Assembly (NCBI GenBank): GCA_963703335.1
Contig: OY969812.1
Coordinates: forward strand, 1,674,001-1,738,000
Direction: 5' to 3'
Length of the DNA stretch: 64,000 nt
Origin: VRUE01 sp963703335
GTDB taxonomy: Bacteria > Actinomycetota > Thermoleophilia > Solirubrobacterales > 70-9
Within the stretch, counting starts at the first letter, position 1; every line of letters starts with the position of its first letter. A program made the translations under genes and the position numbers. Below are positions 25,401-32,048 of the stretch, one piece after another. A model generated the notes under the pieces. It did not search any database. It was given only the letters and a program-made list of their open reading frames with translations, and was not told the DNA's origin.

Positions 25401-26274
25401 CGGGGGCAGCCCCAGCCTCGATTACCTGGGCTCATACAGGACCACCGCAGAGGACGGGCTCCCCGCCAATGACGGTGAAATGCAAGAAGACCCCAATGCC
25501 AATCGCCTTCACGTCCGCGTTACCCCCGACGGCCGCTACGTCGTGATCCGGACCGCGCTGGCGCTCGATCCCACCGCCGACCGCGATTCCGACCCCGACA
25601 TGTACCGCTGGGACGAAGCGGGGGGCTGGCTCTGCGTCTCCTGCCAACTCCCCGGCCTGCCCTCGGCGGGCGCCGCCAGCACCTTCACACCCGTGCTCCG
25701 CTACTACAACCTCGTCTCTCACGAACTCGGCGGCCATGTGCCGGAGCACACGATCTCAGACGACGGGCAGCGCATCTTCTTCACCACACCCGATGCCCTC
25801 GTTCCCCAGGACGTGAACGGGGAATCCGGCTGTCCCAACGACACCAACGACGAAAATTTCTTTCTCGTCTATCGCTGTGCCGACGTATATGAGTGGCACG
25901 ACGGCACGATCAGCCTGCTCAGCAGCGGCACCGGAAGCAGGCCCTTCATCCTGCTCGGTGCAACCAGCGGTGGCGAAGACGTCTTCTTCGCCACCGCCCA
26001 GCGCCTGCTCGGCCGCGACGCCGACAACGGCGTCGACATCTACGACGCCCACGTCGACGGCGGCTTCCCCGAGCCGGCGGCGCAGCCGCCCAGCTGCGAA
26101 GCCGAAGCTTGCCGCGGCGCCAGCAGCGCTGCTGCGGTAGCCGTCGGAGCAGGCACCGCCGTCTTCGAAGGACCGGGAAGCCCGCCCATTCAACGCCACA
26201 AAACGCGCAAGCACCACAAAAAGCGCCATCACAAACACCAGCGAGCCAACCACAACCGGAGGGCGGGACGATGA
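22420..26274 (+). CDS. Large secreted beta-propeller / fibronectin-type protein
   Basis: 1284 residues with a GTG start. Signal peptide about 20-43 (LGLLALALALALVALAPNAN). Residues about 50-330 hold NHL-like propeller blades (GIAFDSNDDLFFTVSS, GIAVNTVSHTLYVADAKN, GVTVDQGTDAVYVSDRGN). Residues 340-540 hold two fibronectin-III-like domains (GLDPNTNYKFRAVTNKG; LTPDTTYYFRLVATN). The rest resembles TolB/WD40-like blades with repeated strings such as LYRWDRSG, MYRWDEAGG and VYEWHDG. The tail is extremely basic (HKTRKHHKKRHHKHQRANHN), possibly binding anionic wall polymer. It is coupled (ATGA) to the next secreted protein. Function unknown; a surface role is likely. Confidence 0.8.
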   Translation: MRRHAEAPSAGSTSGGGTSLNKLGLLALALALALVALAPNANATILTRAKTASFGPDGTGLTSFGSSGSLAFDQAADRLYVLDRVEPAVLHAFNAPALTLPGGAFPKTLGTPGFRPPIAVDNTAGASAGHIFYLSHPGELSGVGTVDGFDSAGTALGGNFPLSLPAEGVALAVAVDSAGNLYVAERDNQLVKKFDAAGNLLGTISTSTVGGPLGIAFDSNDDLFFTVSSFGGGSAGVYKATAASGYSQASFTKLPWASQVPGEASRGIAVNTVSHTLYVADAKNVSAYNATTGTFLYEFAGGIANADFEGVTVDQGTDAVYVSDRGNDKVHVFSAAQNYADATAIPAAAKSITDTSAEIGATITDNNALPTSWRLEISADGGATWSTAKTGQTLGGQTGVAVFASLSGLDPNTNYKFRAVTNKGIGAATEAASNALFFTTVAPPPVISDFGAIQVADTSARLVGTIDPRNTDTGYVFQYGTTPALGSSTAPLDIGAGTKPITVSQLVGGLTPDTTYYFRLVATNLTGTTTSSSRTLHTRTVPFPPPGPGNCPNGTVRTEQSSTFLPDCRAYEMVTPPDKNQGDITNGQLFANFSADGTAVAFCAKSIFGEPAGEMANNCAPYISRRGAGGWSTSSPFPRYCRLNLGEEGSGSSLSMLLSSRSFDRAAISLPEFASCPFPPLDPAAPTSRVNTYREDMRTDPFSYDLIAPNGTGVFEDTKLPIGGSEDLSHVVYASTTSETPDSPAGDLVKLYDWEEEGHGDCAQPGGCLSLVSVDPNGDPFETSSNVPPYKIGGSPTPLPSAVSADGDRIYFYNEVPSPYTWPAGCSIAGCELYLREDGATTIQVSESECTANCGGASPTDFRWATAAGDKALFESCAKLTDASTEAKTCQLGGTPKTSQQLKLYRWDRSGPLGHRLVDLTVDDEPADGSQPEAVDVIGASTDKGADPESDAAPGNTVYFVAGGQLVAGEPAPATTFEGIPTPVGLKLYRWRWNGGSPSLDYLGSYRTTAEDGLPANDGEMQEDPNANRLHVRVTPDGRYVVIRTALALDPTADRDSDPDMYRWDEAGGWLCVSCQLPGLPSAGAASTFTPVLRYYNLVSHELGGHVPEHTISDDGQRIFFTTPDALVPQDVNGESGCPNDTNDENFFLVYRCADVYEWHDGTISLLSSGTGSRPFILLGATSGGEDVFFATAQRLLGRDADNGVDIYDAHVDGGFPEPAAQPPSCEAEACRGASSAAAVAVGAGTAVFEGPGSPPIQRHKTRKHHKKRHHKHQRANHNRRAGR

Positions 26275-29200
26275 GGACGAAGAGAATCGCAGCGTTCGCA
26301 ACGATCGTCGCGGCCTTCGTGCTGGCCGGCTCCACCTCAGCGCTCGCTGCTGCGCCCGCACTCGACATTCAATCGACCCACGTGCCCGCCACCGCCCCCG
26401 TCCCGGCCGGCACCTACGCCAAGTACACCCTCGTCATCTCCAACACAGGCGACGAAGAAACCACGGAACCCGTAACCGTCGACTTCAGCGTTCCTGCCGG
26501 CCTCGAAGTCACCGCCGTCGCGCCCGAAGAAGCTTTCGAATTGCCGCTCTGGGATTGCTCCATCCCCGACTCCCAGACCGCCAGCTGTGAAGGCCCAGAA
26601 CTCGAAATCTTCGGCCCCCTGCCGATTGAACCGGGCAGCGAAGCATGCAAGGAAGCCGTCTTCGGCCTCGTCCCCAGCTGCCGCATCGAAGTCACCGTCA
26701 AGGCCGACCCAAACGCCGCGCCGGGCACGCTGCATCCGACGATCGAAGCCTGCGGCGGCGGCGACGCGAGCTGCGCCAGCGCTGATGACCCGCTCGAAGT
26801 GGTCCCCTTCGACTTTCACCTCACCAGCTTCGACGGAGCCGTGCTGCAGGAAAATGGCGATCCCGCCACCCAGGCGGGCTCCCATCCACACACGGCCTCG
26901 ACCGAGTTCTCCTTCAACAGCGCGATCGCCGGCGACGGGCTCAGCTACCCCACCGCGCAGCTGCAGGACGCCACGGTCAAGCTGCCACCCGGCCTCCTCG
27001 GCAATCCGCTGGCCTACCCCACCTGCACCCAGCAGCAGCTGCAGATCATCTATACGACTCGCAGCACCAACTGCCCCGCCGATAGCCAGCTCGGCGTCGT
27101 CACCGTTCACTTCGGGGGCACCGGCTTCGGCGAGGAAACTGTCGGCGTCTACAACATGGAGCGTCCGTTGGGCTCCGCCGCGACGCCGATCGGCACCCCG
27201 GCCCTCTTCGGCTTCAACATCCTCAGTGTCCGCATCGAGGTCTACGCGAAGCTGCGCACCGGCGGGGACTACGGGGCAACTGTGATCACGAAGAACGCGG
27301 CGCAGACCCTGACCGTCAAGGGGGTCGACTTCACCTTCTGGGGCGTTCCGGCAGACTCGGCTCACACCCCCGAACGCTTCTGCCCGGGCGGGAACCCGCA
27401 AGGCCAAAACGGCGGGGGAGAACCCTGCGACTCAGAAGTCCCACTCCGGCCCTTCGTCAGCCTGCCGACCTCCTGCGTGGGAACCGGTCCCAACAACTCG
27501 GTCGAGACGTTCCTCGACATCACCACCTGGGAAGGCCTGTCGGACTCGGCCAGCTTCCTCTCCCACGACAACACGCTGCCGACCCCGACTCCGATTGGGA
27601 TCAACGGCTGCAACGCGCTCGAGTTCTCCCCGAGCCTGCAAGCCCGCCCGACCACCAACGTCGCCGACTCCGCCTCGGGCCTCGACGTCGACCTGCACGT
27701 CCCCCAGGACGAAACCTGCGATTCAGGTCCCCCGGTTAGCTGTGAAAACGCCGAGGCACATCTCAAGGACACCACGGTCGCCCTCCCCGCGGGCCTGGTG
27801 ATCAATCCGTCTGGCGCAAACGGCCTCGGCGCCTGCTCTGAGGCCCAGTTCGGCTTCACGGCAAAGGAAGGCGAGGTGATCCACACCACGGCGGACCCGG
27901 CCACCTGTCCCGATGCTTCCAAGCTCGGCACGGTCGAGGTTGACAGCCCCCTGCTCGACCACCCGCTGAAGGGCTCAGTCCACATCGCCACCCCATATGC
28001 AAACCCCTTCAACTCCCTCCTCGCCCTCTACATCACCCTCGATGATCCCGCCACCGGCATCGTGGTGAAGCTGGCGGGCGAGGTCCACGCCGATCCCAAC
28101 ACGGGTCGCCTCACCACGACCGTCCTGCACAACCCCCAGCTGCCCTTCGAAGACTTCAGGCTGCACTTCTTCGGTGGCGCCCAGGGCGCCCTGCGCACCC
28201 CCGCGACCTGCGGCACCTACCAGACAACCTCCTCCCTCACCCCCTGGTCGGCACCGGACTCGGGCCCCCCGGCCGCTCCCCAAGACAGCTGGGCGATCAC
28301 CCAGGCCCCGGGCGGCGGCGCCTGCCCCACCTCCCAGGGCGCAAGGCCCAACTCCCCCGACCTCGACGCCGGCTCGCTCAGCCCGATAGCCGCCTCCTAC
28401 ACCCCCGCCGTGGTCAACTTGAGACGCCCAGACGGCTCCCAGGAGTTCTCCACAGTCAACCTCACCCTGCCGCAGGGGATGACCGGCAAGCTTGCCGGGG
28501 TCTCCCAATGCCCCGATTCCGCGCTTGCCGCTGCAGCGCAGAAGTCGGGCAACGAGGAGAAGGCCAGCCCCAGCTGCCCGGCCAATTCCAGGATCGGCAC
28601 CGTAGACGTGAGCGCCGGCGCCGGCCCCGCCCCCTACCACGCCCAGGGCACCGCCTACCTCACCCCCCCCTACAAAGGCGCCCCACTAGGCATGGCGATA
28701 GTGACCCCGGCAACGGCAGGCCCCTTCGACCTCGGCACCGTGGTCGTCAGGGCGGCCCTGCAGCTCGATCGCAATACCGGCCAGATCACCGCGACCTCCG
28801 ACCCGATCCCCTCGATCCTGCAGGGCATCCCCCTCGACGTGCGCTCGGCCCGGATCGCGATCGACAGGGCCGACTTCACCCGCAACGGCACGAGCTGCGA
28901 CCCGCTTTCCTTCAACGGGCAGCTGGCATCGACCCTAGGGCAGGTGGCGTCCCTATCTGAGCGCTTCCAGCTCGGCGAGTGCGGACGCCTCGCCTTCAAA
29001 CCGAAACTCGGCATCCGTCTGATCGGCGGCACCAAAAGAGGTGCCCATCCCGCCCTCAAGGCGACCCTGACGATGCCAGAAGGCGCCAACATCGCCAAAG
29101 CAGCGGTAGCCCTACCGAAGTCAGAGTTCCTCGACCAAGCCCACATCGGCACCGTCTGCACCCGGGTGCAGTTCGCCGCCGCTGAGTGCCCTGCGGCATC

Positions 29201-29612
29201 GGTCTACGGCCGCGCCACCGCGACCAGCCCGCTGGTCGACTATCCGCTCTCAGGACCCGCTTACCTGCGCAGTTCCAACAACAAGCTGCCCGACCTGGTG
29301 ATTGCCCTCAAGGGGCCGCCCTCCCAGCCGATCGAGGTAGATGCGGTGGCAAGGATCGACACGGTCAAAGGCGGCATCCGCTCCACCTTCGAAGCAGTCC
29401 CCGACCTGCCGGTCTCCTCCTTCACCTTGGAAATGGAAGGCGGCCGCAAGGGCCTGCTGCAGAACTCGACCAACATCTGCAAAGGCACCCACAAGGCGAC
29501 TGCTGAGTTCGATGCGCAAAACGGCAAGGTTGCCGATCTAAGCCCGGTGCTGAGGAACGGCAAGTGCCCGAAGAAGGGGCGCAAAGGCGCCAAACGGGCA
29601 AAGCAGCGGTGA
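26271..29612 (+). CDS. Large secreted protein with DUF11-like N-terminal domain
   Basis: 1113 residues from ATG 26271, which overlaps the previous stop and has GGAGG upstream; the frame stays open further upstream only as a shadow of the preceding gene. Signal peptide 1-27 ending ALAAAPALD. Residues about 30-180 form a conserved-repeat/DUF11-like beta-sandwich (YTLVISNTGDEETTEPVTVD). The remainder contains repeated units with the pattern VKLPPGLLGNPLAYPTCTQQ...CPADSQLGVV, VALPAGLVINPSGANGLGAC...CPDASKLGTV, and LPKSEFLDQAHIGTVCTRVQ. These internal repeats suggest a modular fibre or adhesin. The C-terminus is Lys/Arg rich. No enzyme motif seen. Confidence 0.8.
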   Translation: MRTKRIAAFATIVAAFVLAGSTSALAAAPALDIQSTHVPATAPVPAGTYAKYTLVISNTGDEETTEPVTVDFSVPAGLEVTAVAPEEAFELPLWDCSIPDSQTASCEGPELEIFGPLPIEPGSEACKEAVFGLVPSCRIEVTVKADPNAAPGTLHPTIEACGGGDASCASADDPLEVVPFDFHLTSFDGAVLQENGDPATQAGSHPHTASTEFSFNSAIAGDGLSYPTAQLQDATVKLPPGLLGNPLAYPTCTQQQLQIIYTTRSTNCPADSQLGVVTVHFGGTGFGEETVGVYNMERPLGSAATPIGTPALFGFNILSVRIEVYAKLRTGGDYGATVITKNAAQTLTVKGVDFTFWGVPADSAHTPERFCPGGNPQGQNGGGEPCDSEVPLRPFVSLPTSCVGTGPNNSVETFLDITTWEGLSDSASFLSHDNTLPTPTPIGINGCNALEFSPSLQARPTTNVADSASGLDVDLHVPQDETCDSGPPVSCENAEAHLKDTTVALPAGLVINPSGANGLGACSEAQFGFTAKEGEVIHTTADPATCPDASKLGTVEVDSPLLDHPLKGSVHIATPYANPFNSLLALYITLDDPATGIVVKLAGEVHADPNTGRLTTTVLHNPQLPFEDFRLHFFGGAQGALRTPATCGTYQTTSSLTPWSAPDSGPPAAPQDSWAITQAPGGGACPTSQGARPNSPDLDAGSLSPIAASYTPAVVNLRRPDGSQEFSTVNLTLPQGMTGKLAGVSQCPDSALAAAAQKSGNEEKASPSCPANSRIGTVDVSAGAGPAPYHAQGTAYLTPPYKGAPLGMAIVTPATAGPFDLGTVVVRAALQLDRNTGQITATSDPIPSILQGIPLDVRSARIAIDRADFTRNGTSCDPLSFNGQLASTLGQVASLSERFQLGECGRLAFKPKLGIRLIGGTKRGAHPALKATLTMPEGANIAKAAVALPKSEFLDQAHIGTVCTRVQFAAAECPAASVYGRATATSPLVDYPLSGPAYLRSSNNKLPDLVIALKGPPSQPIEVDAVARIDTVKGGIRSTFEAVPDLPVSSFTLEMEGGRKGLLQNSTNICKGTHKATAEFDAQNGKVADLSPVLRNGKCPKKGRKGAKRAKQR

Positions 29613-29667
29613 GCTCACTCCACGTCGGGATCGGTGAGGGCTGCGACGTCGGCGAGGTCGATGGGGC

Positions 29668-29997
29668 TCAGAAGTCATCGTCGACCTCGAGGGGCTGACG
29701 CATCCTCTGCGGCAGTATCGCGAGGCGATCCTGGATCCGCCCGGCCTCCAGAGCGCGGCGGGAGCGGTCCTCGTCGAAGAGCGGGACGCCGACGAGCGCC
29801 GCCGCCTCGAAGGCGATGCCGAGCCGCACGCCGGGGTTGCCGTGCTCGACCTTCAGCATCGTCGCTTCCGTGACGCCGACCCGCTCGGCCAGCTCCGCCA
29901 CCGTCCAGCGACGCTGGCGCCGCCCGAGGCGCACGCTGGCGCCGAGCAGCTTTACTGCTTCCGAAGTGAGGGGAGATAGGACGTGGCTACCGTGCAT
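29668..29997 (-). CDS. XRE-family HTH regulator (HipB-like), no partner toxin
   Basis: 109 residues with a Cro/CI HTH (about 13-70): LGASVRLGRRQRRWTVAELA, ERVGVTEATMLKVEHGNPGV, then AAALVGVPLFDED, a composition typical of HipB-like antitoxins that precede HipA kinases. No HipA-like frame lies downstream: the 55 bp to the end of the convergent secreted-protein gene are non-coding. It is therefore an orphan, possibly acting on the imuB promoter region or its own AT-rich upstream stretch (30000-30060). Confidence 0.82.
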   Translation of the reverse strand: MHGSHVLSPLTSEAVKLLGASVRLGRRQRRWTVAELAERVGVTEATMLKVEHGNPGVRLGIAFEAAALVGVPLFDEDRSRRALEAGRIQDRLAILPQRMRQPLEVDDDF

Positions 29998-30100
29998 TTC
30001 TATAAATTAATGTAGCTTAAGTACTAATAACTATAAAAGAATATTGATTATCTCAGGAAGGAATATTCACGCCGGACCTTGAAATTGCAAGCTAGATATA

Positions 30101-30114
30101 CGAACATACGTTCG
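30101..30114. promoter_or_regulatory. LexA (SOS) box upstream of imuB
   Basis: CGAACATACGTTCG is a perfect palindrome of the actinobacterial/Gram-positive SOS box form CGAAC-N4-GTTCG. It ends two bases before the ATG of the ImuB gene, and a TAGATA -10-like hexamer sits at 30093-30098, so LexA bound here would block transcription initiation. This fits the known DNA-damage control of imuB-dnaE2 cassettes. Confidence 0.9.
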
Positions 30115-30115
30115 T

Positions 30116-31129
30116 ATGGAGGTCGCTTGCATCCTAGTCCCTGAGCCCGCGCTCGCCGCCCCGGTTGAAGCCGGTGAGCTGACCGAGCGGTTGCTGCGCC
30201 GACTGGAGAGGATCGGCGCAGCGGTCGAGTCGGAGCGGGTTGGGGAGGCGTTCTTTGTCCTCGATGGGTTGCGTGGGATCCACGGGGGAGAGAGCGCCGG
30301 GGTGCTGGCGGCGGCGCGGTGCGCGGCGGAGATGGAGGTGCGGATCGGGGTTGCGCCCACCCGCTTCGCCGCCCACGCGGCCGCGCAACGGGAGGCGATC
30401 GTCCCGTCGCCGGCCGCAGGCGACTTCCTGGCCGGGCTCCCCGTCTCGGCGCTGGCCGGCAGGCTCGCGCTGCCGCCGCGCGAGGCGGGGGGCCTGGTCG
30501 AGACGTTGCGACGGCTGGGGATCGGCACGCTGGGGGCGCTCGCGGCGCTGCCGGCCGGCCGTGTCGCCGATCGCTTCGGTCCCGCCGGGCTGGAGGCGCT
30601 GCGGTTCGCTCGCGGCGAAGAGGGACCGCTGCGCCCGCGCCACCCGCACGAGGAGCTTGCCGTCTCGGTCGAGCTGCCGGAGGGCGCCGCGGGCGGCCAG
30701 CTCGAGCACGCCTTGAAGCTGCTCGTCGATCGCCTGCTCGCTGCGCCTCGGCGGAAGGGGAGGACCGTGCTGGGGCTGCGTCTTGGCGCCGTGCTGAGCG
30801 GCGGCGGCAGCTGGAGCGTCGATCAGGGACTGGGGCGGCCGACCGCCTCGGCGCGGACCCTGCACACGGTGCTGCTGCCGCGGCTGGAGCTGCTGCCGGG
30901 GCCGGTCGCCGCCCTGCGCCTGCGCGCGCTTGGTCTCGGCCCCTCGGTTAGCGACCAGCTCGAGCTCTCGGTGCGCGGCGAAGAGCATCGGCGGCGGCGC
31001 CTGGGCGACGCGATCCGCGAGGTCCGCGCCGCCCAGGGCGCCGACTCGCTGCTCGAGGTCGTGCCGCTCGATTCCGCTTCGCGCTTCCCCGAGCGCTGGG
31101 CGATGCTCACTCCGACAGCGGGCCGCTGA
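30116..31129 (+). CDS. imuB: ImuB-like inactive Y-family polymerase subunit
   Basis: 337 residues. The N-terminus begins MEVACILVPEPALAAPVEAG; the first catalytic Asp of active Y-family polymerases is replaced, as in ImuB. Later blocks fit the family: FAAHAAAQREAIVPSPAAGD, LAGLPVSALAGRL, LVETLRRLGIGTLGALAALP (helix-hairpin-helix), ALRFARGEEGPLRP and a little-finger domain. ImuB is the hub linking DnaE2 to the beta clamp during error-prone lesion bypass. It is shorter than mycobacterial ImuB (about 500 residues), lacking much of the C-terminal tail. No ImuA' gene is present in the window. Confidence 0.85.
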   Translation: MEVACILVPEPALAAPVEAGELTERLLRRLERIGAAVESERVGEAFFVLDGLRGIHGGESAGVLAAARCAAEMEVRIGVAPTRFAAHAAAQREAIVPSPAAGDFLAGLPVSALAGRLALPPREAGGLVETLRRLGIGTLGALAALPAGRVADRFGPAGLEALRFARGEEGPLRPRHPHEELAVSVELPEGAAGGQLEHALKLLVDRLLAAPRRKGRTVLGLRLGAVLSGGGSWSVDQGLGRPTASARTLHTVLLPRLELLPGPVAALRLRALGLGPSVSDQLELSVRGEEHRRRRLGDAIREVRAAQGADSLLEVVPLDSASRFPERWAMLTPTAGR

Positions 31130-31137
31130 TGGACGGG

Positions 31138-31356
31138 CTAGGAGACCTTCGACGAAGGTTTGACGACGCGCAGCTTGTCGAGGGGGGCAAATACGATCCG
31201 GGCCGCGGGGCCCAGCTCCGGCTCGAGCACCTCGATCATTGCGACCTCGGGGGTATAGAGCTCCAGAACCCCCCCCCGCGCACCGGCAGGCGCGTCGTCA
31301 ACGCTCTCAGTCAGCTCGACGATGTCGAAGGGAGATATCTCGTGCGCTATCGCCAT
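31138..31356 (-). CDS. DUF4926-like small protein
   Basis: 72 residues: FDIVELTESVDDAPAGARGG (start of the conserved core) and a short beta-barrel-like pattern ending LDKLRVV, resembling DUF4926. It lies 12 bp downstream of the DUF6883-like gene on the minus strand, a pairing seen in other genomes, and is antisense to the surrounding mutasome genes. Function unknown; such pairs have been proposed to belong to toxin-immunity loci, which is not testable here. Confidence 0.65.
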   Translation of the reverse strand: MAIAHEISPFDIVELTESVDDAPAGARGGVLELYTPEVAMIEVLEPELGPAARIVFAPLDKLRVVKPSSKVS

Positions 31357-31368
31357 TGTCTCTCCATG

Positions 31369-31752
31369 CTAGGGGGTCGGATAAGCGGTGACCAGCCTTG
31401 GCGCCGCGATCTCGAGGGTGTAATGCCAAGAGATGAGTGTCTGCCCTCTTCGGTCACCGATTGTCAAACCGACTTGAACTCCGCAGGTAACGCCGTGCGG
31501 CGACCGCTTGCGAACCTCTTTGATGGTGGCCCCGAGCGTCGCTTCTTCGATAGCTCTCCAGACAAGCTCCCAGTCTCGGGAATCGACGTGGAATACACGT
31601 GCCCATTCGCGACCGTGCCCCTCGGCGCTGAGGATCCACTCCAACTTGCCCTGCTCAAACCAGATGCTTGCGGCACGGGGGAGGGGCTCGCCGGCACTCG
31701 GTGGCCAAGGCATGGACTCGACGCTAGGGGTCGGGATTTCATGCGTGTGCAA
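31369..31752 (-). CDS. DUF6883-like protein, partner of DUF4926
   Basis: 127 residues. The C-terminal segment SWHYTLEIAAPRLVTAYPTP resembles the terminus of DUF6883 (PRLVTAYP), and a mixed alpha/beta core precedes it. Two in-frame ATGs (31752, or codon 14) are possible. With the downstream DUF4926-like gene it forms an operon inserted between imuB and the DUF6504/dnaE2 genes on the opposite strand, which separates genes normally adjacent in actinobacteria. Confidence 0.5.
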   Translation of the reverse strand: MHTHEIPTPSVESMPWPPSAGEPLPRAASIWFEQGKLEWILSAEGHGREWARVFHVDSRDWELVWRAIEEATLGATIKEVRKRSPHGVTCGVQVGLTIGDRRGQTLISWHYTLEIAAPRLVTAYPTP

Positions 31753-31799
31753 CGGAGGTCAATTCTTCGATTTATCAATCGCACGAAAGGCGCGCAGCG

Positions 31800-32048
31800 A
31801 TGACTCCCGGCTTGCGGCGGCTCTACGTGCCGCGGCCGGTGAAGGTCGAGGACGATTCGGCGGGGAAGCCGACCTCGGTCGACGGTGTCGCGGTCGAGGC
31901 GGTGCGCGAGGAGTGGGTGGTCGAGGATCGTTGGTGGACGCCGCAGCCGTTGGGGCGCCACTACTTCGAACTGGTGCTCGCTGACGGGCGCAACTTGGTC
32001 GTCTTCCGCAGCATCGTCAGCAGGCGCTGGTATCGGCAGCGTGGCTGA
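31800..32048 (+). CDS. DUF6504 family small protein of the mutasome locus
   Basis: 82 residues, MTPGLRRLYVPRPVKVEDDS then a strand-rich core VAVEAVREEWVVEDRWW and YFELVLADGRNLVVFRSIVS. Matches DUF6504 proteins encoded next to imuB/dnaE2 in actinobacteria. Its stop overlaps the start of dnaE2. Role unknown; the conserved linkage suggests participation in error-prone repair. Confidence 0.8.
   Translation: MTPGLRRLYVPRPVKVEDDSAGKPTSVDGVAVEAVREEWVVEDRWWTPQPLGRHYFELVLADGRNLVVFRSIVSRRWYRQRG

Noticed and set aside
25893..26270. Longer 5-prime extension of the 26271 secreted-protein gene
   Set aside because: The extension overlaps the upstream gene and has no similarity; the ATG at 26271 has a strong ribosome binding site and precedes a signal peptide.
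29613..29667. A HipA toxin downstream of the HipB-like regulator
   Set aside because: Only 55 bp lie between the regulator and the convergent gene; no kinase-like frame is present.
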